From contig JASHQP010000696.1 of NCBI GenBank assembly GCA_030039095.1, positions 1 through 19,130 of the forward strand: DNA of 19,130 nucleotides, given 5' to 3'. This document shows positions 7,899 to 15,630 of this stretch, one piece after another. Numbering within the stretch: the stretch's first letter is position 1; the number at the start of each line of letters is the position of its first letter. The DNA is from Streptosporangiaceae bacterium (GTDB lineage Bacteria; Actinomycetota; Actinomycetes; Streptosporangiales; Streptosporangiaceae). The position numbers and the translations under genes were made by a program. The notes beneath the pieces were generated by a model that was not told the origin of the DNA, made no database searches, and saw only the letters and a program-made list of their open reading frames with translations.

Positions 7899-10800
7899 GG
7901 CTTGATGATCTCCCACTTTGCAGTCTGATTGATGCGCTCGAACGCCCCCGGCCTGAACACCGTCTCGGGCACCCTGACTCCCGGGATCGGATCGGTCCTG
8001 ACGAGGCCCGCGCCCTCGAGTTGCCGCATAACCGAGACGGGGAGGTAACAGATAAGCACCACGACTTGTCCCGTCTTTCCCGCACGGAGCCCCATCTCGT
8101 AAGCGAGCTGGATACCCTCGGTGTCCGCCGGCGTTACCTCGAAGGTGAAGAACGATCCCGGCTCGCTGAATCTGCCGCCCCTGGACGCGGCCCTGGCCTT
8201 GGCCTCGTTGAGCCCGTCACTCACGATACTCTGGGCGTTTTCCAGGGTGGTTCCGTGGGCGAAGTCACGGGTTCGGGGTTCTTCTGGCTCGACCACTTTG
8301 CCGAGGATGTGAATGAGTCGCACCAACGCCATGATTGCCAGGGCGAGCTCGATAATGTCCAGGGCCACTTCGATGACCGCCAGGGCCGCGAGGATAACCT
8401 CCGGCGCGAGCAGCGCTACCGCCAGTGCGACGACTGCGCCAACGATGCCGTCGATCAGCGGGTGGGTCGCGATCTCGTGGCGGGCTGCATCGAAATAGTG
8501 CGCGGCATCGTGCCGGGCGATGTCCCCAATGTGCGCGGCATCGTGGCGGAGGATGTCGCCGATATGCGCGGCATCGTGGCGGAGGGTGTCGCCAAGGTGC
8601 GCGGCTTCGTGCCGGGCGGCGTCGAAGCCGCTGGCGATGTGGTGGAGTTCGCCGCAGCCGACCGGGAGGAAGCAGGTGCCGCGGGGGTCGGTGTTGTTGA
8701 CGGGGTCGTTGCCGGCGTAGGCGTATGGGTTGACCGGCTGTCTCGGCGAGAGGGGGGCGGGGTCGCGGGTGGTGAACCGGCCGAGGGAGGTGTCGTAGCT
8801 GCGGGCGCGCAGGAAGATCATGTCCCGCAGCGTCAGCTCGCCCTGGAATCCGAACCTGGGCAGATCGGGAGCCCGGCGGCCGGCTCGGCCCGCGCGCTGG
8901 ACGCCTTCGGGCTCGCCGAATGGGCTGTAACGGTCGGCCAGCGCCCAGGCGGCCGTCTCCTCGGTCCGCACCGCCGATCCGGACCAGTCGAGGTGGAAGG
9001 CTTCGGCGCCGTCCGGCCAGCTGGCGAAGGTCCGCTCATACCCGTAGCTGAAGTCGGCGCTGAGCCGGCCGGCCAGGTCGTCCTCGGCGTCGTCCAGGTG
9101 CGGCTCGGCGCGCTGGGACAGGATCTGCGGCAGCGCGTCGGTCGCGGTCCACCGGTACTGGACCGAGGCCGTGTGTTCTTCGCCGCGCCGGTCGCCGGCG
9201 GTGAGGACCAGCGAGGCGGGCAGGCCGTCTCCGGTGAACGCGGCCCGGATGCGCTCGTCGCCGTCCGGTGAGCTCACGGTGACCTGGACCGGGCGTCCCA
9301 GCCCGTCGTAGCGGATGACGCGCCGGCGGCCACCCTCGGTTTCCTCGACGAGCCGGCCGGACGGGTCGTAGCGGTACTCGGCCCGTCGGCCGCTGGTCTC
9401 GGCTGCGAGCAGCTGATCCGCCTCGTCGTAGTGGAAGTGCGTCTCGGTGCCGCCGCGGCGCAGGCTGGCCCGGTTGCCGGCCGCGTCATAGCCGATGTGC
9501 ACCGCTCTGTCCTCACGTCTGTCCTCGGGGCGCGGCCCGGGCCTCGCGCCGGCCGTGGGCCGTTCCGCCGCGTGGGTGACGGTGTAGACGAGCTGCCCGG
9601 TCCGGTCGTAGCGGTATTCCCGGGTTCCGTCGCTGTTGCGCTGGGTCAGGATCCGGCCGTCGGGGTCGCGGGTGAACGAGGTGTCGGTGACCGGGTGCCC
9701 GTCGCGGATGACCACGAACCTGTGCAGCAGGCCCCCGTCGTAGTGGTAACGGCGCGCCAGCCTGCCGGGCAGTTGCTCGGTCAGCAGAAGCCCGTCCGGA
9801 TCCAGCGCGTAGGCCGCGTCCCCGGCGCGGGAGTCCTGCAGGCCGGTCAGCCGGCCGTTGGGATCGTAGGTGAAGCTGACCCGCAGGCCGCTGGGGTAGC
9901 CCAGGCTGATCGTCTGCCCGGCCGCGTCGTACGCGGCGGTGAGCACCGTCCCGTCTGGTGCGGTCTCGCTCACCAGGTGCCCGGCCGCGTCGTAGGAGTA
10001 GCGGGTGGTGCCGGTCTCGTCGGTCATGGTGAGCCGTCGTCCCGCCGCGTCGTAGCTGAACGCGACCTCGGTGCCGTCGTCGGCGGTGTGCTGGGTCAGC
10101 CGCCCGTCCGGGTCGTAGGACAGGTGCTGCACGTGACCGGCCGGGCCGGTGATCTCGACCAGGTTCCCAGCCGCGTCGTAGGCGCTGCTGGTTACCCGGC
10201 CGAGCGGGTCGGTGACCGAGATCTCGTGTCCGGCGGCGTCGTACGCGTAACGGGTGACCGCGTCCTTGGGGCCGGTCACCATGACCAGGTTCCCGTTCTG
10301 GTCGTAGCCATAGCCGGTGACCGACCCGTTGGCGTCGGTCACCGCGGTGAGCTGCCCCGCGGCGTCGTAACCGAACTGCGTCACCGCGCCGCCGGGGCTG
10401 ATCACCCGGGTCCCCTGCCCCCGGGCGTTGTAGGCGTACTGGGTGATCCAGCCCCGCGGGCCGACGATGGCGGTCTGCTGGCCCGCCGGGTCGTATTGAT
10501 ACCTGGTCAGCAGGCCGCCCGGGGACACCTCGGATATCCGGTGGCCGTCGGAGTCGTAGGCGTAGCCGGTGACACCGCCGGCCGGGTTCGTGGTCTCTGT
10601 GAGCTGCCCGGCCTTGTCGTAAGTGTGGGCAGTCTTGCGGCCGAGCGGGTCGATCTCGGCCGCAAGCCGGCCTCCCGGCGTCCACTGATACGTGGTGACG
10701 TTGCCGAGCGGGTCGGTTTCCGTGATGCGGTTGCCGGCCTGGTCGTAGCCGTATCGCCATAGTTCGCCGCCGGGATCGGTGCGGGTGGTGACCTGGTCTG

Positions 10801-12625
10801 CGGCGTCGTACTCATACCGGGAAACGCCGCCGGCAGGGTCGGTCACCTCGACCGGGTTGCCGCGGGCGTCATAGCTGGTGTGGGTGGTCCCGGAGGGCGT
10901 CTGCATCGCGGTCTGGTTGCCGGCGGGGTCGTAGGTATAGCTGGTGACCGCGCCGACCGGGCTGGTGACGCTGGTCAGCCGGCCGAGCTGGTCGTAGGCG
11001 TGGCGAGTAACCCCGCCCGCCGGGTCGGTGGCCGTGACGCGCCGGCCCTCGCTGTCATATCCGTAGCTGGTGGTCCGGCCGAGCGGGTCGGTGACGCTGG
11101 TCTGGTTCCCGGCCGTGTCGTAGCCGTAGGTCGTGGACGCTCCCGTCGGTTCCGTGACAGCCTGCAGCCGCCCCGCCGCGGAGTACTGATAGCTGGTCAC
11201 CTCGCCGTCGGGGTTTGTGACCGCGGTGATGCGCCCCGCCGCGTCATGGGCCCATCGAGTGGTCGCCCCGGACGGCGCGACCTGCTCGACGCGCCGCCCC
11301 GCCGCGTCGTAAACGTAGCGGGTCACTTCGCCCAGCGGGTTCGTCACGGCCACCAGTTCGCCCGCGGCATTGTAGGTGTAGGTGGTGGTCCCGCCGTCCG
11401 GGTCGGTCCGGCTGGTGACCTGTCCGTCGGCTTGCGCCAGCTGCGTCGTGCCCCCGGTTGGGCTCGTGACCGTCGAAGGGATCCGGCTGTCCTCGGGGTA
11501 GGCGAAGCTGATCGCCCCGCCCAAAGGGCCGGTGACCGTGGCAATGCGGCCCGCGCCGTCGAAGACCGAGGTCGTGGTGGCCCCGCCGTAGCTGCTGGAG
11601 GTCACGTGACCGGCAGCATCGTAGCCCTGGGCCAGGACGGTGCCGCCGGGCCCGACCGCCTCGGTCAGCCGGCCGTCGGCGCCGAAAGCGAACGTGGCGG
11701 CGTTGCCGCCCGGGTCGGTGACCTTGACCATGCGCCCCGACGGGTCGGCCTGGAACACCATCTGCCCGCCCGGGACGGTCACTGTCGTGGCCCCGGTGTC
11801 GTCGCCATAGCCGAAGCCCACCTCGGCGCCGGCCGGCAGCACCTGCTGCCTGACACGCCCTCGGTCGTCGTAGGAGTTCGTGACGAGCAGAACGCCGTCG
11901 GCATCGGTGATCTGGCCGACCTGCCCCCCGGACGCGGCCGCGAAGCGGGTCACCGCCCCGCCTGGAAGCGTCACCGACTCCAGCAGCCCGCCCGCGGTGT
12001 AAGCGTAGGCAACGGTGCGGCCGTCGCTGACGGCCGCGCTGGCGAGCCGGCCGGCCGGATCATAGGAGAAGGACAGCTGCCTGCCCGACGAGTGCGCGGC
12101 CGTCACCAGTTCCCCGGCGGCGTTATACCCGAGCGTTACCTGCTGCCCGGCCTGCTGTCGCTGGGTCAGTCGGCCGGAGGGGTCGAACGCCCACACCTCG
12201 CCGGAGTTGAAGGTGAGCGTGAAGCTCCCGTCCGCCGCCCGCAGAAGGCTGGCGTCGAGGTCCTGCGGAGAGGTGAACCCGCCATCCGCGGCCGGGCTGA
12301 ACGGCAGCACCCGGCCGTCGTCGTCGAAGAACGTCACCGGCCCCGCCGTGTGATGGAGCAGGCCCTGCCCGGGGCTGGCCTGCAGGCGCGAGCTTAACGA
12401 GGTGGTCCAGCCCTGCCCCAGCGCTCCGGCTGCGGTGCTGAGCGAGTTGTAGGTGCGCTGCCAGCTGAGCAGACCCAGCTCGCTGCCGGGAAACGGCAGG
12501 TCGGTGGCGGTGGTCGTGTAGTTGCCGATCGCCGTGCTGACCCCCGACCCGGCGAATCCGTACCCCGGGTGACGACCGAATATCTCAGCTGGCGCCCGCG
12601 TGATGAAATCCCCGTTCGATGGCAT
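7895..12625 (-). CDS. Rhs/YD-repeat polymorphic toxin
   Basis: A 1,576-residue protein. Residues about 33-105 (GVSTAIGNYTTTATDLPFPG, WQRTYNS) match the DUF6531 N-terminal domain. From about 146 to 1110 there are dozens of YD repeats of the form G-x4-Y-x-YD-xx-G-R-x, which fold into the Rhs cocoon. The conserved Rhs-core end lies at about 1269-1316 (RARSYDTSLGRF, TRDPAPLSP, PYAYAGNDPVNNTDPRG), a region linked to self-cleavage in other Rhs proteins. Beyond it come five 11-residue repeats (1334-1388), a hydrophobic double segment (about 1390-1442) and the C-terminal effector domain (about 1450-1576). There is no signal peptide, PAAR domain or recognisable WXG/LXG module, so the export route is unclear. 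ATG 12625 is preceded by GAAAGG about 10 nt upstream. A 4-bp overlap couples it to the downstream immunity gene. Confidence 0.93.
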   Translation of the reverse strand: MPSNGDFITRAPAEIFGRHPGYGFAGSGVSTAIGNYTTTATDLPFPGSELGLLSWQRTYNSLSTAAGALGQGWTTSLSSRLQASPGQGLLHHTAGPVTFFDDDGRVLPFSPAADGGFTSPQDLDASLLRAADGSFTLTFNSGEVWAFDPSGRLTQRQQAGQQVTLGYNAAGELVTAAHSSGRQLSFSYDPAGRLASAAVSDGRTVAYAYTAGGLLESVTLPGGAVTRFAAASGGQVGQITDADGVLLVTNSYDDRGRVRQQVLPAGAEVGFGYGDDTGATTVTVPGGQMVFQADPSGRMVKVTDPGGNAATFAFGADGRLTEAVGPGGTVLAQGYDAAGHVTSSSYGGATTTSVFDGAGRIATVTGPLGGAISFAYPEDSRIPSTVTSPTGGTTQLAQADGQVTSRTDPDGGTTTYTYNAAGELVAVTNPLGEVTRYVYDAAGRRVEQVAPSGATTRWAHDAAGRITAVTNPDGEVTSYQYSAAGRLQAVTEPTGASTTYGYDTAGNQTSVTDPLGRTTSYGYDSEGRRVTATDPAGGVTRHAYDQLGRLTSVTSPVGAVTSYTYDPAGNQTAMQTPSGTTHTSYDARGNPVEVTDPAGGVSRYEYDAADQVTTRTDPGGELWRYGYDQAGNRITETDPLGNVTTYQWTPGGRLAAEIDPLGRKTAHTYDKAGQLTETTNPAGGVTGYAYDSDGHRISEVSPGGLLTRYQYDPAGQQTAIVGPRGWITQYAYNARGQGTRVISPGGAVTQFGYDAAGQLTAVTDANGSVTGYGYDQNGNLVMVTGPKDAVTRYAYDAAGHEISVTDPLGRVTSSAYDAAGNLVEITGPAGHVQHLSYDPDGRLTQHTADDGTEVAFSYDAAGRRLTMTDETGTTRYSYDAAGHLVSETAPDGTVLTAAYDAAGQTISLGYPSGLRVSFTYDPNGRLTGLQDSRAGDAAYALDPDGLLLTEQLPGRLARRYHYDGGLLHRFVVIRDGHPVTDTSFTRDPDGRILTQRNSDGTREYRYDRTGQLVYTVTHAAERPTAGARPGPRPEDRREDRAVHIGYDAAGNRASLRRGGTETHFHYDEADQLLAAETSGRRAEYRYDPSGRLVEETEGGRRRVIRYDGLGRPVQVTVSSPDGDERIRAAFTGDGLPASLVLTAGDRRGEEHTASVQYRWTATDALPQILSQRAEPHLDDAEDDLAGRLSADFSYGYERTFASWPDGAEAFHLDWSGSAVRTEETAAWALADRYSPFGEPEGVQRAGRAGRRAPDLPRFGFQGELTLRDMIFLRARSYDTSLGRFTTRDPAPLSPRQPVNPYAYAGNDPVNNTDPRGTCFLPVGCGELHHIASGFDAARHEAAHLGDTLRHDAAHIGDILRHDAAHIGDIARHDAAHYFDAARHEIATHPLIDGIVGAVVALAVALLAPEVILAALAVIEVALDIIELALAIMALVRLIHILGKVVEPEEPRTRDFAHGTTLENAQSIVSDGLNEAKARAASRGGRFSEPGSFFTFEVTPADTEGIQLAYEMGLRAGKTGQVVVLICYLPVSVMRQLEGAGLVRTDPIPGVRVPETVFRPGAFERINQTAKWEIIKP
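7898..8280 (-). other. C-terminal effector domain of the Rhs toxin, ADP-ribosyltransferase-like
   Basis: Residues about 1450-1576 of the Rhs protein. The domain opens with FAHGTTLENAQSIVSDGLN, similar to the Y/F-x-HGT...A..I...G(L/I) start of ART-fold enzymes (H1457). SFFTFEV around 1491-1497 would be the second strand bearing the aromatic, and VVVLICYLP a core strand. PETVF with E1554 would supply the acidic residue, and FRPGAFERI resembles the common ART ending. On this reading it would transfer ADP-ribose from NAD to a target. This is motif inference only; a different small-molecule or nuclease fold is possible. Confidence 0.45.
8300..8458 (-). other. Hydrophobic double segment in the Rhs toxin
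   Basis: Residues about 1390-1442 are strongly hydrophobic with a PE break (IVGAVVALAVALLAPEVILA) followed by ALDIIELALAIMALVRLIHI. They could form two membrane-spanning helices or a buried helical hairpin. The acidic residues in the second half argue for a hairpin or pore-like insertion rather than a simple anchor. Confidence 0.7.
8462..8626 (-). repeat. Five tandem 33-bp units encoding 11-residue repeats
   Basis: Residues 1334-1388 of the Rhs toxin consist of five consecutive 11-mers: FDAARHEAAHL, GDTLRHDAAHI, GDILRHDAAHI, GDIARHDAAHY and FDAARHEIATH. The DNA units are nearly identical in the middle copies, so recent tandem duplication is likely. Eleven residues equal three helical turns, so the stretch should form an amphipathic hendecad helix with regularly placed His, Asp and Arg. 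Confidence 0.9.
9300..12190 (-). repeat. Rhs/YD-repeat array
   Basis: The DNA encodes dozens of imperfect repeats of about 60-66 bp carrying the YDxxG core (plus strand cgtcgtay-type blocks recur at regular spacing, for example around 9900, 9980, 10050, 10110, 10170 and 10230). These correspond to Rhs residues about 146-1110. Repeat homogeneity makes the region prone to recombination. It also creates several long false open frames on the plus strand. Confidence 0.9.
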
Positions 12626-12686
12626 TCATGACACCTTTCTGATGGTGACAGACCCCCGCGCCTGTTACGCCCGTTGAACCACCATT

Positions 12687-12700
12687 CTGGCTTCGGCCAG
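12687..12700. other. Small hairpin upstream of the Rhs gene
   Basis: CTGGC-TTCG-GCCAG is a perfect 5-bp stem closing a TTCG tetraloop on the plus strand (CGAA on the minus strand). An overlapping alternative, CCAGC...GCTGG, reaches to about 12718, so two mutually exclusive folds are possible. It would lie in the 5' untranslated leader of the Rhs mRNA if transcription starts in the AT-rich stretch just upstream. Confidence 0.35.
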
Positions 12701-12730
12701 CTTCGCCAGGCGGGCTGGATACACCCGATA

Positions 12731-12770
12731 TGACGATTGAGTAATATAAATCTGTCTATAGCAAGATACG
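12731..12770 (-). promoter_or_regulatory. AT-rich promoter candidate for the Rhs-immunity operon
   Basis: The 247-bp gap 12626-12872 contains a sharp AT-rich island in otherwise very GC-rich DNA. On the minus strand it includes TATATT (12743-12748), a good -10 hexamer. I see no clear -35 at 16-18 bp, so recognition may need an activator or an alternative sigma factor. The leader to ATG 12625 would be about 115 nt. Confidence 0.4.
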
Positions 12771-12872
12771 GAACTTCGAGGTGAGCGCTGGCGCACGTGC
12801 GTTCTCGATGCGCGGCCCGCTCACGGCGCTCGCCGATGCTGCTGCCGACGCCGTCGCTGTCGCTGTCGGCGG

Positions 12873-14516
12873 CTAGGTGATCGGGGGGAGTGACTGGCCG
12901 GGGCCGAGAACGGTGCGGAACGGGTCGCCGCGCTCGGCCAGCCGGTCGAACACCGTGCGGATCGTGAACCCGTCCGGCCGCAGCGACGGGTCGTCCAGCT
13001 CGGCCCATGCGATCGGCACGGAGACCGGCGCCCCCGGCGCCGGGCGCGGGCTGTACGGCGCGACCAGCGTCTTGTTCTTGACGTTCTGCGTGTAGTCGAG
13101 CCGGGCACGGCCCTGCCGCTTGCCCACGTCCCACTGCCAGCTGACCATGTCCGGCACGACCGCGCCGACGGCCTTGGACAGCTGCTCCACCCACTTGCGG
13201 GTGTCCTCGTAGGTGGGGCCACGGCTGATCGGCACCCAGATCTGGATGCCGGTGTGCCCGGTCACCTTGGGCTGCGCCCGCACGCCCAGATGCTCGAGGG
13301 CGGTTCGGTGCAGCCGGGCCAGCACCAGGACGTCCTCCCATGACGTATCCGCGCCGGCGTCGATGTCGATGAGCGCGTACGTGGGCAGCCGCGGCTCGTC
13401 GATGCGCGCGGTCCACGCGTGCCACTCCAGCGCGCCGAAGTTCGCCGCCCACACCAGCGCGGCGGGCTCGTCCACGACCAGGTACGTGGTGGCGTCGCCG
13501 CGGTCGGCGTTTGGGTTGTTCCAGCGCGGTATCCAGTCCGGGGCGTGCTCGGGAAGCTGCTTGTGCCAGAACCCCCTGGTCTGCGCGCCCCCGGGGAACC
13601 GGTGCATGTTCAGCGCGCGGCCCTCGGTGTAGGGCAGGATCACCGGCGCGATCCTGGCCGCGTAGCGGATGAACTCGCGCTTGGTCACCGGCGGCTCGCC
13701 GTCCCGGCCGGGGAACATCTCCTTGTCCAGGTTCGTGACCTTGAGCCGCTGCCCGAACACCTCCCAGGTGCCCTCGTGGCCAAGTGCGTCGAGGGCATCC
13801 AGCTCGCGGCGGCTCGGCCCGCCGGCCAGCAGGCCGGCCGGCGGGGTGTCCGGGGTGTCGCCGATCGGCACCGACGCCTCGCCCGGCGGCAGGTCGGAAC
13901 GCCACATCCGGTGCGGGTCGGCCTTGACCTCGTCGTTGGTGCGCCCGCTCAGCACCGACCGGGGGTAGTCCTCCGGATCCCAGCCCGCAACGGCGTCCTC
14001 GTCGTGCTTGTGCAGCAGCAGCCACTGGCTCTCGTCGTCGCGGCCGTGGCCGGTCTGCACGAGGATGAAGCGCCCGCGCAGCTTCTGCCCGGACACGTCG
14101 GCGTGCAGTTCGCCCGCGGCGACTGCGGCCGCCGGGTCGTCGGTCTCGTGCGGCTCCCACGTCCCGATGTCCCAGACGATCACGTCGCCGCCGCCGTACT
14201 CGCCGCGCGGGATGATGCCCTCGAACTCCAGGTACTCGATCGGGTGGTCCTCGACGTGCACCGCGATCCGCCGCACGGCGGGGTCGAGCGTCGGCCCCTT
14301 GGGCACCGCCCAGCTCGCCAGCACGCCGTCGATCTCGAACCGCAGGTCATAGTGCAGCCGGCGGGCCCGGTGCCGCTGCACCACGAACCGGCGGCCGGCC
14401 GGATCAGCCTGCGGCGGGGCGCCTTCCGGCTCGGGAGTCCGGCCGAAATCTCGTTTGCGCTGGTACGGAGCCAGCCGGGGATCGCCCTTGCTCGGCTGCT
14501 CGCGGGTACCGGGCAC
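12873..14516 (-). CDS. LigD-like protein: 3'-phosphoesterase plus primase-polymerase domains, no ligase
   Basis: A 547-residue protein of the bacterial non-homologous end-joining family. N-terminal PE domain (about 40-175): QRHRARRLHYDLR supplies H49, H55, D57 and R59, followed by HPIEY (H91, Y95) and IPRGEYGGG. The spacing matches Pseudomonas LigD H42/H48/D50/H84/Y88 as I recall it. C-terminal POL domain of the archaeo-eukaryotic primase type (about 245-540): GRALNMHRFPGG, the metal-binding LIDIDAG (D380, D382), GHTGIQIWVPISRGPTYED, and RLDYTQNVKNKT with a probable third acid D470. The ATP-dependent ligase domain with its KxDG motif is absent, so sealing must be done by another protein. GTG 14516 follows the amidohydrolase stop by 3 bp. 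No Ku gene is in the window. Confidence 0.92.
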   Translation of the reverse strand: MPGTREQPSKGDPRLAPYQRKRDFGRTPEPEGAPPQADPAGRRFVVQRHRARRLHYDLRFEIDGVLASWAVPKGPTLDPAVRRIAVHVEDHPIEYLEFEGIIPRGEYGGGDVIVWDIGTWEPHETDDPAAAVAAGELHADVSGQKLRGRFILVQTGHGRDDESQWLLLHKHDEDAVAGWDPEDYPRSVLSGRTNDEVKADPHRMWRSDLPPGEASVPIGDTPDTPPAGLLAGGPSRRELDALDALGHEGTWEVFGQRLKVTNLDKEMFPGRDGEPPVTKREFIRYAARIAPVILPYTEGRALNMHRFPGGAQTRGFWHKQLPEHAPDWIPRWNNPNADRGDATTYLVVDEPAALVWAANFGALEWHAWTARIDEPRLPTYALIDIDAGADTSWEDVLVLARLHRTALEHLGVRAQPKVTGHTGIQIWVPISRGPTYEDTRKWVEQLSKAVGAVVPDMVSWQWDVGKRQGRARLDYTQNVKNKTLVAPYSPRPAPGAPVSVPIAWAELDDPSLRPDGFTIRTVFDRLAERGDPFRTVLGPGQSLPPIT

Positions 14517-14519
14517 GGC

Positions 14520-15431
14520 TCACAGTCCCAGCAGCGCGACGGCGTTGTCGTGGCATACCGCACGCAGCCACGGCTCGCCGAGGTCGAGCCGGGCCAGGGC
14601 CTGCAGCTGGTGCAGGTAGGAGTACGGGATGTTCGGGAAGTCGGTGCCCAGCAGGATCCGGTCCCCCGCGTCGGCCAGCCGGGGGCGCAGCTCCGCCGGG
14701 AACGGGGCTATCCGTTCAAGGAAGTCGGTAAAGGCCATCGTGGTATCCAGGTAAACACCGGGATACTGCCGGGCGAGGCCGAGGAAATCGGCGTACTCGG
14801 GTGACCCGAGGTGGGCGATGATCGCGATCAGCCGCGGGTGGGCGGCGAGGACCTCGGACATCGGGCCCGGACCGGTGAACCGCCCAGGCACCGGGCCGGA
14901 ACCGCAGTGCACCACGACCGGCACCCGCGCCTCGGCCAGCAGCCCCCAGACCGGGGCCAGCAGCCCGTCGCGCGGGTCATAGGCGCCGACCTGCAGGTGC
15001 GCCTTGAACAGCCGCGCGCCCGCGGTGATCGCCCCGGCCACGTAGGCGCCGGCACCGGGCTCGGGGAAGAACGTGGCGCTGTGCAGCGCGTCCGGGGTCC
15101 GGGCCGCGAAGTCGGCCTCCCAGCCGTTCAGCCAGGCCGCCATCCCCGGCTTGTGCGGGTACGCCAGCGCGCTGAACCGGCGCACCCCGAACGCCCGCAG
15201 CATCGCGACCCGCTCGTCCTCGGGCTGCCGGTACTCGATCCGCCACGGATGATCGGGGTGCGCCCGGCCCTGGTCGAAGTACGCCCAGACCTTGGCCAGC
15301 ACGTTGGCCGGCATGAAATGCGTGTGGATATCGACCAGCCCGGGCAGTCCAAGATCTTGCCAGAACGCGACGACAGCCGCTGACTCGCCCGCCCCTGCGG
15401 ACTCCCGCGCCGAGCTGCCCGAGCCGCTCAC
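14520..15431 (-). CDS. Metal-dependent amidohydrolase (amidohydrolase-2 family)
   Basis: A 303-residue TIM-barrel hydrolase or decarboxylase-type protein. Metal and catalytic positions are DIHTH (H36, H38), VVVHCG (H175), IIAHLG (H207) and LGTDFPNIPY (D264); FKAHLQVG with K144 lies in the middle. This pattern is typical of the Amidohydro_2 family, which includes aromatic-acid decarboxylases and lactone hydrolases. The substrate is not evident. The open frame extends to 15581, but the extra residues are Arg/Gly-rich, and family members begin shortly before the FWQDLGLPGLVDIHTH block. I therefore chose GTG 15431. That GTG overlaps the stop of the small start-less frame (GTGA). The gene is followed after 3 bp by the LigD-like gene, suggesting one operon without an obvious functional link. 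Confidence 0.88.
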   Translation of the reverse strand: MSGSGSSARESAGAGESAAVVAFWQDLGLPGLVDIHTHFMPANVLAKVWAYFDQGRAHPDHPWRIEYRQPEDERVAMLRAFGVRRFSALAYPHKPGMAAWLNGWEADFAARTPDALHSATFFPEPGAGAYVAGAITAGARLFKAHLQVGAYDPRDGLLAPVWGLLAEARVPVVVHCGSGPVPGRFTGPGPMSEVLAAHPRLIAIIAHLGSPEYADFLGLARQYPGVYLDTTMAFTDFLERIAPFPAELRPRLADAGDRILLGTDFPNIPYSYLHQLQALARLDLGEPWLRAVCHDNAVALLGL

Positions 15432-15610
15432 CCCGTCAAGTCTGCCAGGTCGGGTCCCGCCGCCAGTGACAAGGCCGTCAGCCCACCGATCAGCGCGTCG
15501 AACCACAGCACCTGGCTGGCGAAGCCGGGGTCCGCGTCCCAGCCCGCCGGGTCGAGGCCGGCCAGGGTATCGGCCGGCCACGGCTCATGGGCGCCGGGCC
15601 GGCGAGGGCA
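15428..15610 (-). pseudogene. Coding-like frame with no start codon (possible gene remnant)
   Basis: Sixty codons without a stop, with strong third-position GC bias and a natural composition, contrasting with the Arg-rich sequence in the other frames. The readable product includes DTLAGLDPAGWDADPG, FASQVLWFDALIGG and LTALSLAAGPDLADLTG. It runs from just after an in-frame TGA (15611-15613) to a TGA at 15430-15428 that overlaps the amidohydrolase GTG. No ATG, GTG or TTG occurs in the first half; the first GTG would leave only about 31 codons. It may be the 3' remnant of a deleted gene, the product of a frameshift, or a real small gene with a CTG start. The family is not recognised. Confidence 0.4.
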
Positions 15611-15630
15611 TCAGGCCGCCGCGGCGACCC

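Noticed and set aside
8462..8626. 33-bp tandem repeats considered as a CRISPR-like array
   Set aside because: The units are contiguous, have no unique spacers and translate as in-frame 11-residue protein repeats.
8021..12397. Long plus-strand open frames antisense to the Rhs gene, with repetitive GDR/VVGVA-type translation
   Set aside because: Their periodicity mirrors the YD repeats on the minus strand. No ribosome binding site or domain supports them.
12853..12869. Short GTCGCT hexamer repetition just downstream of the LigD-like gene
   Set aside because: Only about two to three imperfect copies; too short to call a functional repeat.
13419..14804. 461-codon plus-strand frame opposite the LigD-like gene
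   Set aside because: Antisense shadow; the minus-strand PE and POL motifs are unambiguous.
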